This document shows, piece by piece, positions 1 through 9,167 of a stretch of DNA of 64,000 nt. The notes beneath the pieces were generated by a model that saw only the letters and a program-made list of their open reading frames with translations, did no database searches and was not told the origin of the DNA. The position numbers and the translations under genes are program-made. Where the stretch lies: positions 56,168 to 120,167 of the forward strand of contig JBGTIS010000261.1 of assembly GCA_041745535.1 (NCBI GenBank), read 5' to 3'. Position 1 is the stretch's first letter. Each line of letters starts with the position of its first letter. The DNA is from JBGTIS01 sp041745535 (GTDB lineage: Bacteria > Bacteroidota > Bacteroidia > Cytophagales > Cyclobacteriaceae).

Positions 1-20
1 AGCGTTTAACAGCATACATA

Positions 21-1583
21 TTGAGTAATAATTTTAGGGCATCCTCCTCCAGATATTCTTCAGAGGATAAAAAGTTAAATCGGATAGTACCCGAAATCTG
101 GTTCCAGCCAAAGGTAAGGGTATACGCTTTTTATTTACCACTCAGCATTGCTGTGATGTTGTTGCTCACGTTATTGTTCGTCCCGAGCAATGAAGAAAAT
201 GTATCCGGTATGGTATATTTTCTGGGAAGGTTTCATCCGCTTATCATTCATTTTCCCATTGTATTGGTCGTATTGGTTTTTGTTTTTGAGCTTTTATCCA
301 GGTTTACCCCATTTAAAATCTCTTCCTCAGTTACGATGCTGTTGCTTATGGCGGCCGTTGTACTGAGTGTGGTTTCGGTAATAGCGGGTTTTTTGTTGTA
401 TTATACAGGCGAATATACCGGCACCGTGATGCTATGGCATAAATGGGCAGGTATTGGGGTGGGCGTTGGTATTCTGGTTGCTACCCTGCTTTTTCTGATC
501 TTCCGGCAGGTTCGTAATCCAAAACTGGACAAAGCTTATCTGTTTGTACTGGCAGGCACCAACCTGCTGCTACTATTTGCCAGCCACCAGGGCGGCTCGC
601 TCACGCACGGCACTACGTATCTTACCGAATACATGCCACAATGGTTTTCCAGTGAAGGTGAAGTGGTGATGAAACCGGTAGAAGAAATGATCATATACGA
701 GGATATTGTAGTGACTTTTCTGGACGCCAAATGCATGAGTTGCCATAATGAGAATAAAACCAAAGGTGACCTACTGATGACCACCTACCAGGGACTGGTA
801 GAAGGAGGGAAAAGCGAAATGCCTGTGCTGGTACCCCACGAAGCCGAGAATAGTGGTATATATCACCGGGTTACTTTACCTGAAGATGACGACGACCATA
901 TGCCACCAGAAGGAAAAGCGCCCCTGTCAGAAGAAGAAAAATTTATCCTGAAATGGTGGATTTCTGAAGGAGCAAGCCCCACGCTGACTGTACAGGAAGC
1001 ACAAACCGATTCGGTGACCCGGCAAATGATTGATGCCTATACCGCGGAACTGACCAACCTGTATTTTGCCAGACAAAACCGGCAAAGAAAAATGGAGGAA
1101 TTACTGGCTATCGCCGCGGATATGGAAAAAGAACTCGGTATTGTAGTACAACCTGATCAGGAATATGGAGGAGAATACCTTGCGGTTTCTATGGCATTTC
1201 CGCCCACAGCTTTTGGCGATAATGAACTGGCGCGGCTTTCACCCTTGTTTTCCAATATTTCTAAAATTTCTTTGGTAGGCAGTAATATTACCGATGATGG
1301 CTTGTACCACATTGGTAAAATGAGCCCTCTGAAAGAATTGATTCTTCAACAAACCGACATCAAAGGTTCCGGCCTTTCTTATCTTACCCAATTGAATAAC
1401 CTCTCTGTACTTAATTTATCAAAAACCAAAATAGATGATGCGGAATTTTTGCACATTATGAGAATCCCCTCACTGCAAACCGTTTACCTGAACCAAACTG
1501 AAGTTAGTCCGGCTTTACTGGAAGCCTTTCAGAAAAACAATCCGAATCTGCGAATTCAGTTAGACAGGGGAGAGTATTTTTAA
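21..1583 (+). CDS. DUF2231-like membrane protein with heme c motif and leucine-rich repeats
   Basis: About 520 residues in three parts. Residues 35-190 hold five likely membrane helices with the HPLIIHFP signature of DUF2231-type membrane domains. Residues 238-242 read CMSCH, a CxxCH heme c site, in a context (later MPPEGKAPLSEEE then WWISEGA) typical of planctomycete-type cytochrome c domains (PSCyt1 family). Residues 400-515 look like leucine-rich repeats (repeated LxxLxLxxTxI). The family is inferred to be a membrane-bound electron-transfer or sensing protein; the substrate is unknown. The start is uncertain: the call uses a TTG at 21, but the frame is open back to base 3 without an ATG, so the true start may lie outside the window. 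Confidence 0.75.
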   Translation: MSNNFRASSSRYSSEDKKLNRIVPEIWFQPKVRVYAFYLPLSIAVMLLLTLLFVPSNEENVSGMVYFLGRFHPLIIHFPIVLVVLVFVFELLSRFTPFKISSSVTMLLLMAAVVLSVVSVIAGFLLYYTGEYTGTVMLWHKWAGIGVGVGILVATLLFLIFRQVRNPKLDKAYLFVLAGTNLLLLFASHQGGSLTHGTTYLTEYMPQWFSSEGEVVMKPVEEMIIYEDIVVTFLDAKCMSCHNENKTKGDLLMTTYQGLVEGGKSEMPVLVPHEAENSGIYHRVTLPEDDDDHMPPEGKAPLSEEEKFILKWWISEGASPTLTVQEAQTDSVTRQMIDAYTAELTNLYFARQNRQRKMEELLAIAADMEKELGIVVQPDQEYGGEYLAVSMAFPPTAFGDNELARLSPLFSNISKISLVGSNITDDGLYHIGKMSPLKELILQQTDIKGSGLSYLTQLNNLSVLNLSKTKIDDAEFLHIMRIPSLQTVYLNQTEVSPALLEAFQKNNPNLRIQLDRGEYF

Positions 1584-1606
1584 GACGATTATAAGATTTG
1601 CTCTAC

Positions 1607-2044
1607 CTATTGTTTCCTGCCAGTAATTTCGCAGGTACTTTTGGTTTTGGTATTATTAGGACCCGGAACCAACACATCCAGTAATAGATTAATTTCGTCA
1701 CCAGCGACATTCATTTTACCACCACCCGATACGGTTACATCGCCAATCATACCGGCACTTACATCCTGAGAAGGTATCACTACCGTATCCCCGGAAACGG
1801 TGCCCGTTACCGGTTGCTCGTAGGTACCCAGGTTATGAAAAATGATCTGATCCAGAATAACATCTGATTTTGAAACACTGATAAAGTAGGACGGATTGGC
1901 TACATTATCACAAATTTGAGTAATCCGATAATTACCTAAAAACTTCTCACGGGCGCTGCTTATAGCTTTATCTTCAGAGCATGAGGTCATAATTTGAAAT
2001 ATAACTGTAAAAAAAACAAGCATACATTGGGGTTTTGTTAACAT
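1607..2044 (-). CDS. Small putative lipoprotein, unknown function
   Basis: A 145-residue protein starting at the ATG complementary to 2042-2044, chosen because the signal peptide (MLTKPQCMLVFFTVIFQ) then starts directly; a longer frame to 2089 adds an unlikely charged and aromatic leader. A lipobox ending at Cys22 (IMTSC) predicts a lipid-anchored envelope protein. The mature part is rich in Gly, Val and Thr and probably beta-stranded, with two further cysteines near residues 45 and 138. It is convergent with the heme c protein (23-base gap) and divergent from the metalloprotease. I recognise no family. Confidence 0.6.
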   Translation of the reverse strand: MLTKPQCMLVFFTVIFQIMTSCSEDKAISSAREKFLGNYRITQICDNVANPSYFISVSKSDVILDQIIFHNLGTYEQPVTGTVSGDTVVIPSQDVSAGMIGDVTVSGGGKMNVAGDEINLLLDVLVPGPNNTKTKSTCEITGRKQ

Positions 2045-2178
2045 AAATATAATATTTTTAACCTTCAGAAAATTACAAAAAAATTTCATTTTTATTATTT
2101 CAATAACTTTATTGTAAAATAAAAAAACGCTTTCCTACAACGGCAATATCAACTTAACTTAATTTAATTTGTTCACTT

Positions 2179-5100
2179 ATGAAAAACTATACAACTTTCG
2201 GCCACCACCGAAGCCTTAAACACATGTTGCCACGCTGGTGTGTGGTGCTGCTTCTCTTGCTAAACACGGCAGTACAGGCACAGCAAATCCCTAAAACACA
2301 AAAAGCCGCTCTGGATACCTGCTATGCTTCCACAGAAGTATATCATACCAAGGTGTATCCGGAACTGGCAGACCTTCGCCAGCAGTTTGAAGGCAGTATT
2401 GCCCTGGCCGCACCGCCCGTTAAAACGGCAAATATTGAAGTAACGTTTACCGGATTTACTCCTGAAGCACAAGCCGCTTTTCAGTATGCGGTGGATATCT
2501 GGTCTACCATTATTGTTTCACCAGTTACCATCCGGTTATTTGCCAGCTTTGAACCTTTAGGGCCTGGCGTATTGGGCTCAGCCGGTGCGAGTTCAATCCA
2601 TTCCGACTTCAGTAACAAAGCCAAGCCAGGTGTCTGGTATGTAGACGCGCTGGCCGATGCCATTGCCGGCAAAGATTTGCTGCCCGATCCGAATGAACCC
2701 GACATTATTGCACGCTTCAGCAGCAGTTTCAACTGGTATTACGGCACTGATATGAATCCTGCTTCTAATCAGTTTGACTTTGTTTCTGTAGTATTACACG
2801 AAATAGGGCATGGTCTGGGTTTTACCGGGGCAACATTTTTTGATACTGATACGGAAGAAGGTTTTATAAGAATTCTGGATATGCCCGTTATTTATAATGA
2901 TTTTGTAGTGAACGGAAATGGTACGCCTATTCTGAGCTTTGATGATCCTTCAGTAGAATTGGGAGAACAATTCACCAGTGATAATTTATTCATGAATGGG
3001 AAATACGCGGTGGCCAACCTGGGTAAAAAGCCTAAAATTTACGCGCCAACCACCTGGCGCCAGGGTTCCAGTTATTCCCACTGGGATGAAGCTACTTTCC
3101 CTGCCGGTGATATTAACTCACTCATGACGCCTCAGTTTGGTTTTGCTGAGTCAAACCATAATGTGGGCCCCATTACCAGAGGCTTGTTTAGAGACATGGG
3201 TTGGCAACTGAATCATGGCAAAACCACTCTGATTAGTTTGCGACAAACCGTACAGCCCAGTGGTGGCGCCGATTGTGGTTCCCTGCCGGTTCCTACCACC
3301 GACCGCATTACCGTATTACCCAACACCGAAGTTTGTTACTATTATACAGTAAAAAATGAAGGGGATATTACCCTGAACCTCCACGACCTGATGGATGACC
3401 GCAATGGAGTAATTTTAGACGATAAGGCAATTAAACTTACTCCCGGCGCCTCCGCAACGGTATTTGCCTCAGAAACCATTCAAAAAACTTCCGTAACCAA
3501 TGTGGCTACCTGGACGGCATTTAACCCTGGGCCTGAAAGCAAAGTAATGGCTTCAGGTGTAACCAATGTAGATGTATTTATTCCACCTGTGGCTTCAGTA
3601 GAGCCCGAAGTACTGCTGGAAGCGCTACCGGTAGCTGGTATGTCTAAGAAAAAGCTTACCCTTAAAAACGAGGGGGAAGGATCATTGGAGTATAAGGTGG
3701 TAATTCGTGAATTTGAAGCCCCTATTGAAGAATTAATCAAATCTTCTGGCGAAGCGGTACAGCAGTCGTTAAAAACCAAAGAACTACCCGACAGAAATAG
3801 TTTTTCTAACATAAAAGTTCCTGCAAAGGGAGGTCAAGAAAGCGCCAGGGCGATTATGGGTGGAGGCGAAGACCTTAAAGTGCTTGAATATTATACCGAT
3901 TTTCAAAATTTCAAACTAGGAGATTTATTCGGGCAGGATGGCTGGACCAATTCTCCAGGCTATATCATCTCCCTGAATCCTTTCAATAATAATAAATTTT
4001 TGCAGGCTGTTTCTAATGGAGCAGGAGGGACTACACTGGCCTTTTCGCCCAATGTAGGTTCTGGCAATGAGCCGTTTTCCAGTTTTGCCACTACGGTAAA
4101 TATTGTTGGTCAGGGAACAACCTTCGAAATTATCCCGCAGTCGCCCGGAGCAGGCAGCGTGGTAACCCGAATAGTATTTGCTACCAATGGTTATATTTAT
4201 TTGCTAATCCCTGAGTTTGGGTTTGTAAATACCGGAATTCCCATACCGAAAGGCACCTTCGACCTGCAAATGGTGGTAGATCGTACCAATTTTGATTACT
4301 CACTGTCAATCAATGGGGAATTAATATTTACCGGAATCCCTGGTTTCGCGGGAGACATAGAAGAGGTTGTGCTCCTCTCCTTCAATGAAGCCGATGGCCC
4401 GGTAATGAACATCGACAATTTCGTCATTCTTGATGGTGATATGGATGCGCCGGATTGGGTTACCGTAGATCCGTCTGTGGGTCAGGTAGCTCCTTATAGC
4501 GCTTCTGCCATCAATGTGTTCTTTGATGCCAGTGGCTTGAAAGAAGGGGTTTACTTCGCCGATATTTTTATTCTGAATAATGATCCGGAGAATCCGCTTA
4601 TTGATGTGCCGGTAGCCTTATTGGTAGAAGGTGAAAAGGCCGCTTTTAATCTGATTGACGCTGCGGCCGACCAGGTAATCAGTCCATTGAAAAACGGTGA
4701 TGTGATTCATGTGGATGCCGATACACCTCCCCTCAACATTCAGGCCCTTCCCATGCAGCCGCAAGTAGGCAGTGTGGTATTTAAATTAAATGGCAAAAGC
4801 ATAATGACCGAAAATGAGGTACCCTACGCCGCTTTCGGTGACATTAATGGCGATTACGCTGAATGGTTCCCTGAACCGGGTATGTATGAATTAATAGCCA
4901 TTCCGTACAGTAAGCCGCAGGCAAAAGGAACCAAGTACCCTTCACAAAAAGTTACTTTTACGGTAACTAAGCAAATGGTGGAAGATTTGCGGTTAATATC
5001 CATTTGCACCAGCAATCCTGATGAATTAAGAAAGTGGAAAGTAGTGAACCCTAATAACTTTGACATTAAAATTGGCTGGTTGCTGGCAGATAGTGATCAG

Positions 5101-5514
5101 TACGGTTCACTGACGGTTGCTCCGGGTCGTACCTTCTTTGTAACAGAAACGGTGGCAGGCCCCAATACCATGATTATTGTTTGGGAAAATGAAAAGGGCG
5201 AAACACAGGAACTGGAAGTTACCTCCGATGGCTATAAATGTGGCGAAGAGCCTACTGTGATAGCGGAGATCAACGCTTATCCAAACCCTATTAGCGAACG
5301 TCTGGAAGTTACTATTAATGGTGAAGTAGGAGAAACCTTTAGTTTGTCAATTGTAAACCAACAATCGGGTAAAGTGTATATCAACAATAACTTTACAATT
5401 AAAAAGGTTGGTGTTCCTTTTGAACTGAATACCATAAACTTACCCAAGGGCACCCATATCTTAATGGTAGAATCCGGACAGGCTAAGGAATTAGTGAGAA
5501 TTGTGAAAGAGTAA
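2179..5514 (+). CDS. Secreted zinc metalloprotease with type IX sorting domain
   Basis: A 1111-residue secreted protein. Residues 1-35 form a signal peptide ending AVQAQ. The catalytic part is around 85-345, with HEIGHGLGF at 207-215 (HExxH zinc motif) and later SYSHWDEATF and SLMTPQ, a pattern seen in Bacteroidota secreted peptidases. Unlike classical metzincins, residue 217 is Gly, not the third His, so the third ligand must lie elsewhere. The middle holds CARDB/Ig-like beta domains and a lectin-like segment near 575-750. The end (INAYPNPISERLEV... to the stop) is a type IX secretion sorting domain, so export across the outer membrane and surface attachment or release are expected. A strong hairpin terminator follows. 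Confidence 0.82.
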   Translation: MKNYTTFGHHRSLKHMLPRWCVVLLLLLNTAVQAQQIPKTQKAALDTCYASTEVYHTKVYPELADLRQQFEGSIALAAPPVKTANIEVTFTGFTPEAQAAFQYAVDIWSTIIVSPVTIRLFASFEPLGPGVLGSAGASSIHSDFSNKAKPGVWYVDALADAIAGKDLLPDPNEPDIIARFSSSFNWYYGTDMNPASNQFDFVSVVLHEIGHGLGFTGATFFDTDTEEGFIRILDMPVIYNDFVVNGNGTPILSFDDPSVELGEQFTSDNLFMNGKYAVANLGKKPKIYAPTTWRQGSSYSHWDEATFPAGDINSLMTPQFGFAESNHNVGPITRGLFRDMGWQLNHGKTTLISLRQTVQPSGGADCGSLPVPTTDRITVLPNTEVCYYYTVKNEGDITLNLHDLMDDRNGVILDDKAIKLTPGASATVFASETIQKTSVTNVATWTAFNPGPESKVMASGVTNVDVFIPPVASVEPEVLLEALPVAGMSKKKLTLKNEGEGSLEYKVVIREFEAPIEELIKSSGEAVQQSLKTKELPDRNSFSNIKVPAKGGQESARAIMGGGEDLKVLEYYTDFQNFKLGDLFGQDGWTNSPGYIISLNPFNNNKFLQAVSNGAGGTTLAFSPNVGSGNEPFSSFATTVNIVGQGTTFEIIPQSPGAGSVVTRIVFATNGYIYLLIPEFGFVNTGIPIPKGTFDLQMVVDRTNFDYSLSINGELIFTGIPGFAGDIEEVVLLSFNEADGPVMNIDNFVILDGDMDAPDWVTVDPSVGQVAPYSASAINVFFDASGLKEGVYFADIFILNNDPENPLIDVPVALLVEGEKAAFNLIDAAADQVISPLKNGDVIHVDADTPPLNIQALPMQPQVGSVVFKLNGKSIMTENEVPYAAFGDINGDYAEWFPEPGMYELIAIPYSKPQAKGTKYPSQKVTFTVTKQMVEDLRLISICTSNPDELRKWKVVNPNNFDIKIGWLLADSDQYGSLTVAPGRTFFVTETVAGPNTMIIVWENEKGETQELEVTSDGYKCGEEPTVIAEINAYPNPISERLEVTINGEVGETFSLSIVNQQSGKVYINNNFTIKKVGVPFELNTINLPKGTHILMVESGQAKELVRIVKE

Positions 5515-5567
5515 ATCAACACTCAACTTCTATTTAAACACTAAATAATTTTAAATTTATCAACAAG

Positions 5568-5599
5568 TGCCAGGTCAATCCGATCTGGCATTTTTTTTT
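5568..5599 (+). terminator. Rho-independent terminator after metalloprotease
   Basis: Inverted repeat TGCCAG (5568-5573) and CTGGCA (5585-5590), extended by partly complementary bases in the loop, followed directly by nine T residues. It lies 50 bases after the metalloprotease stop codon. Confidence 0.82.
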
Positions 5600-5701
5600 G
5601 TGAATTACAGTATGGTAAAATTAGCCTAAAAATAATCAGCGATCACTTTTGTAAAGCAACCTGAATTCTTAGATTTGGCTGAAATCCAAAACACCATTAT
5701 T

Positions 5702-6502
5702 ATGAAATATTTTTTCCTGTTGTTATTTGTATCTTTCTTGCTAACCAATTGCCAAACCAAATCGCAGGTGACGGACAACAGTACAATTGATTTTGAGAAA
5801 AATGAAGTGGTGGCCCACCGGGGAGCCTGGAAAAAGCAAGGCTTGCCCGAAAACTCAATAGCAGCCCTACAGGAAGCCATTCGCCTGGGGTGTACCGGTT
5901 CTGAATTTGATGTGTGGATGACCGCCGATGATTCGCTGGTAGTAAACCATGATCCTGAATTTTTTGGGAAAATGATTGAAGAAACTACTTTTGCTGACCT
6001 TCAAAATGATCAGCTTTCCAATGGAGAAGTAATTCCTACTGTAGAGGCCTATCTGAGGGAGGGGATGCGACAAAAAAATACAAGGCTGGTACTGGAAATC
6101 AAACCCTCTAAAATTAGCAAAGAAAGAGGGCTTGCCGTAGCCGAAAAAGTAATGGCTACCGTACAGAAATTAAATGCAGCACCCTGGATGATGTACATTA
6201 GCTTTGATTATGATATAGTGAAAAAAATACTGGCAATTGCTCCCGAAGCGGAAGTCGCCTACCTGAACGGGGATATCGCACCAGCGAAATTAAAAGAAGA
6301 TGGGGTGAACGGCCTGGATTATCACTTCTCGGTATTCAGGAAAAACCCTGACTGGATTCAATCCGCGAAAGATAATAAAGTTGCTTTGAATGCCTGGACG
6401 GTTAATGATACTACTACCATTGATTGGCTGCTGGGTGAGGGCTTCGATTATATTACTACCAACGAACCGGAGCTGGTATTTGAGCGTAAAAAGTCTTTAT
6501 AA
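5702..6502 (+). CDS. Glycerophosphodiester phosphodiesterase family lipoprotein
   Basis: A 266-residue protein expected to hydrolyse glycerophosphodiesters to glycerol 3-phosphate and an alcohol in the periplasm. The start at 5702 gives a direct signal peptide (MKYFFLLLFVSFLL) and lipobox TNC with Cys17; an upstream TTG at 5675 would add nine residues before it. Family residues are in place: HRG at 39-41, E68 and D70 (SEFDVWMT), and H83 (VNHDPEFF), the metal and catalytic set of GDPD (TIM barrel) enzymes. The nitrilase-like gene starts 10 bases after its stop, so the two are probably co-transcribed. Confidence 0.85.
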   Translation: MKYFFLLLFVSFLLTNCQTKSQVTDNSTIDFEKNEVVAHRGAWKKQGLPENSIAALQEAIRLGCTGSEFDVWMTADDSLVVNHDPEFFGKMIEETTFADLQNDQLSNGEVIPTVEAYLREGMRQKNTRLVLEIKPSKISKERGLAVAEKVMATVQKLNAAPWMMYISFDYDIVKKILAIAPEAEVAYLNGDIAPAKLKEDGVNGLDYHFSVFRKNPDWIQSAKDNKVALNAWTVNDTTTIDWLLGEGFDYITTNEPELVFERKKSL

Positions 6503-6512
6503 TGAAAGCAAC

Positions 6513-7475
6513 ATGAGGAGCCTTAGTATTGCCATAGCGCAGTTCCAGCCAAAAGATGGAGACAAAACCTATAACCTTTCTGTTATTGAGCAGTTAACCA
6601 GAAAAGCCAGCGAGCAGGGTGCTGAACTGATCAGCTTTCATGAGATGTCGGTAACGGCCTATACTTTTTTTAAAAACCTTGGCAGAGATGAGGCATTCAG
6701 TTTTGCGGAAAATGTACCAGAGGGGGAAAGTTGCCAGCATCTCATTCGTCTGGCGGAAAAATATGATATCACTATTCTGGCTGGGCTTTTAGAAATTGCG
6801 TACAATCAGATTTTCAATACGTATGTGTGTGTGGATAAAACCGGTTTGCTGGCCCGGTACCGTAAGCTTCATCCGTTTATCAGCCCGTATCTGAGTGCAG
6901 GGAATGAATACGTAGTATTTGACCTCAAAGGCTGGAAATGCGGTATCCTGATCTGTTATGACAATAACATTATAGAAAATGCAAGAGCCACGACGCTTTT
7001 AGGTGCTGAAATTATTTTTGCGCCACACGTAACGGGTTGCACCCCATCGGCCATGCCCGGCAGAGGATATGTGGCCGACAAATTCTGGCAGGAAAGATTG
7101 ACCAATCCGGAAGCACTGAGGCAGGAATTTGACGGACCCAAGGGCAGGGGATGGCTGATGCGCTGGCTGCCTGCCCGCGCATATGACAATGGCGTGTACT
7201 ATGTGTTTACCAACCCGATCGGCTACGATGGCGAACATCTTAAAAATGGCAATTCCCTGGTGCTTGATCCCTATGGTGAATTGCTGACCGAAATCAAAAG
7301 TTTTGAGGACGAAATTAGTATCGCTACCCTTACAGATGACAAACTGAAACTGGCGGGGGGATGGCGGTACAGAAATGCCCGGCGACCTGAACTGTACGCT
7401 ACTATTATTGGTAAAGCCCATCATGCTGAAACCAAGCCTGTATGGCTGGACAATAAGGAAAATATTGACCATTGA
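6513..7475 (+). CDS. Carbon-nitrogen hydrolase (nitrilase superfamily)
   Basis: A 320-residue single-domain enzyme with the Glu-Lys-Cys triad of the nitrilase superfamily: E44 (SFHEMSV), K118 (RYRKLHPF) and C148 (GILICYDNN). These enzymes hydrolyse amides, carbamoyl groups or nitriles; substrate cannot be read from sequence. The start at 6513 is preferred because the next residues (RSLSIAIAQFQP) are the conserved first strand; an open frame extending back into the upstream gene lacks similarity. It lies 10 bases downstream of the phosphodiesterase gene and 24 bases upstream of a Crp/Fnr gene, forming a probable three-gene unit. Confidence 0.85.
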   Translation: MRSLSIAIAQFQPKDGDKTYNLSVIEQLTRKASEQGAELISFHEMSVTAYTFFKNLGRDEAFSFAENVPEGESCQHLIRLAEKYDITILAGLLEIAYNQIFNTYVCVDKTGLLARYRKLHPFISPYLSAGNEYVVFDLKGWKCGILICYDNNIIENARATTLLGAEIIFAPHVTGCTPSAMPGRGYVADKFWQERLTNPEALRQEFDGPKGRGWLMRWLPARAYDNGVYYVFTNPIGYDGEHLKNGNSLVLDPYGELLTEIKSFEDEISIATLTDDKLKLAGGWRYRNARRPELYATIIGKAHHAETKPVWLDNKENIDH

Positions 7476-7499
7476 TTAATAATTATACCTTCACTTGTA

Positions 7500-8084
7500 A
7501 TGGATTCAAAACCACTGCTAGACTATATCGCCCAATATGTTAGTCTTTCCCCAGAGGAGGAAGCCATACTCTTATCAAAAGTACGGTTCAGAAAATATCT
7601 GAAGCATCAGTTTGTGGTTCAGCAGGGTGATGTATGTAAGTTTGAAAGTTTTGTGCTATCAGGATGCCTGAAAACTTTTTATGTAGATCCGGATGGCCAG
7701 GAGTACGTTACCATGTTTGCCATTGAAAACTGGTGGACTGCCGACATGGGCAGCTTTATTACCCAGACGGCAGCCGATTATAATGTACAATGCCTTGAGA
7801 ATTCAGAGCTTGCACAGTTTGCTTTTGAAGACCTGGAACAACTTTATCCGCAAATCCCAAAACTGGAGCGTTTTTTCAGAATCATTGTCCAGAAAGCCCT
7901 GGTAGCTGCCCAGAAAAGAGTGATTCAGAATTTTAGTCTGCCTGCCAAAGACCGGTATCTGAACTTCAGGGTACAATACCCACAGATTGAACAGCGGGTG
8001 CCTCAGTACCTCATTGCTTCCTACCTGGGAATTACCAAAGAATTTCTGAGCAAAATCCGAAGCCAACTCATTTTGGAACAGTAA
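7500..8084 (+). CDS. Crp/Fnr family transcriptional regulator
   Basis: A 194-residue regulator. Residues about 15-115 form the cyclic-nucleotide-binding-like beta roll (KHQFVVQQGDVCKFESFVLSGCLKTFY), and the C-terminus has a winged-helix recognition motif (IASYLGITKEFLSKIRSQL). The short C-terminal half is typical of the Bacteroidota branch of Crp/Fnr proteins, where the ligand is usually unknown. There is no Fnr-type N-terminal cysteine cluster. It shares its overall design with the second regulator at 12008. It may control the preceding amidase and phosphodiesterase genes or the DoxX gene that follows, but no operator was identified. Confidence 0.85.
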   Translation: MDSKPLLDYIAQYVSLSPEEEAILLSKVRFRKYLKHQFVVQQGDVCKFESFVLSGCLKTFYVDPDGQEYVTMFAIENWWTADMGSFITQTAADYNVQCLENSELAQFAFEDLEQLYPQIPKLERFFRIIVQKALVAAQKRVIQNFSLPAKDRYLNFRVQYPQIEQRVPQYLIASYLGITKEFLSKIRSQLILEQ

Positions 8085-8180
8085 AAATGTTAAACCAGAT
8101 TAACCACCTTTTTTAATCTTCTTCATTTTTCCCGAATGCCTTTCTGCTGAGCTTTGTACTGTACTTTAAAAACAAAGCTT

Positions 8181-8291
8181 ATGAAAACGCTAATAGATAA
8201 AATGGAAAGATGGGAAAATAGTGAAGGAACAGTTCTTTTATGGCAATTAATGAAACTAAAGTCTAATATAAATGAAATCGATACTATTTAA
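8181..8291 (+). CDS. Possible 36-residue leader ORF overlapping doxX
   Basis: ATG at 8181 opens a 36-codon frame (MKTLIDKMERWENSEG, continuing to NEIDTI) whose stop at 8289-8291 lies 17-20 bases inside the start of the DoxX gene in another frame. Overlap of this kind is typical of translational coupling or of a leader peptide. An inverted repeat AGCTTTG/CAAAGCT lies just upstream (8152-8180). No family is recognised, so it may be chance or a remnant. Confidence 0.3.
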   Translation: MKTLIDKMERWENSEGTVLLWQLMKLKSNINEIDTI

Positions 8292-8772
8292 AACCAATCA
8301 TTCAGTGGCGCCTTTTATCATCAGGATAATTTTGGGTGGTGTGGTACTTCCACATGGCGCTCAAAAGTTATTCGGATGGTTTGGCGGGTATGGTTTTTCC
8401 GGAACCATGACCTTTTTTACCGACACTGTTGGGTTGCCCTATACTATCGGATTGCTGGTAATCTTAATTGAAACCATAGGAGCATTAGCACTTATCGCCG
8501 GATTCGCAACCCGGTTGCTAGCCATACCTTATTTGTTGCTTGCCTTTGGGATAGCCCTTACTTCCAGTTGGGAAAATGGGTTCTTTATGAACTGGTTTGG
8601 CAATCAGGCTGGTGAAGGCTATGAATATTTCATATTGTGGGGTGGTATGGCTGCCTCATTGATCTTTACCGGTGGTGGAAAGTTTTCGGTCGATAGTGTA
8701 CTGTTTACGCCTGAAAAGAGCCAACAAAACCCACTCCGTAAAAACAAAAATACCCTACAATACCACATTTAA
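8272..8772 (+). CDS. DoxX family membrane protein
   Basis: A 166-residue protein with four predicted membrane helices and the DoxX signature: APFIIRIILGGVVLPHGAQKLFGWFGG near the N-terminus, then LLVILIETIGALALIAGF and a GGMAASLIFTGGGKFSVD end. DoxX proteins are small inner-membrane proteins linked to redox and thiosulfate metabolism in a few cases; function here is unknown. The ATG at 8272 overlaps a possible short upstream ORF. It is one of three DoxX-type genes in the window (others at 10014 and 46860). Sequence just downstream looks decayed. Confidence 0.85.
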   Translation: MKSILFKTNHSVAPFIIRIILGGVVLPHGAQKLFGWFGGYGFSGTMTFFTDTVGLPYTIGLLVILIETIGALALIAGFATRLLAIPYLLLAFGIALTSSWENGFFMNWFGNQAGEGYEYFILWGGMAASLIFTGGGKFSVDSVLFTPEKSQQNPLRKNKNTLQYHI

Positions 8773-8796
8773 CCAATACCTGATTGTGGCGGCTGG

Positions 8797-8980
8797 ATGG
8801 CTTTGGGGCCTGAAGGCCGCTATTATCATTTTAATGGGCAGCTATTGCCCAGAGCTTCTTTCTCATCCGATCCGATGCCTATTCGCTGCTTCTGCTACCA
8901 GGCATTCAGGTTACTATCTCAAATTCCGGGATGCGAAAAATTTTCCCTTTTTGGGAGAAAAACTCAACTTTCAAGGATAA
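8797..8980 (+). pseudogene. Possible remnant of a class IV aminotransferase N-terminus
   Basis: From 8797 one frame reads YYHFNGQLLPRASFSSDP then RCFCY, resembling the start of PabC/branched-chain aminotransferases (YFNGQ...P... RGFxYGDG). Another frame at about 8920-8980 reads YYLKFRDAKNFPFLGEKL, which resembles the following strand and helix (ETIxFxxGKxF). Matching pieces in two frames suggest a frameshifted, truncated gene. The similarity is by eye only and could be chance. Confidence 0.3.
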
Positions 8981-9167
8981 AAATAATAAAACATAAACAT
9001 TATTTATATAATAATTAATTATGTAATTATTAATATATTTAGCTAAAAATCAATATATTATAATTAATATTTTATATTTCAAGTTAAAATTTCTTTAATT
9101 GTAAAGAATAAAATGTACGCGATTTGTATAAAGGTTATTTATAACAGTTAACATAAAAAATAAAAGT
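8981..9167. other. AT-rich intergenic block
   Basis: From about 8985 to 9165 the sequence is almost entirely A and T, with long runs such as TTATATAATAATTAATTATG. No gene or exact TAnnTTTG promoter is seen. It separates decayed coding sequence from the STAS-like gene at 9168 and probably holds that gene's promoter. Confidence 0.5.
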
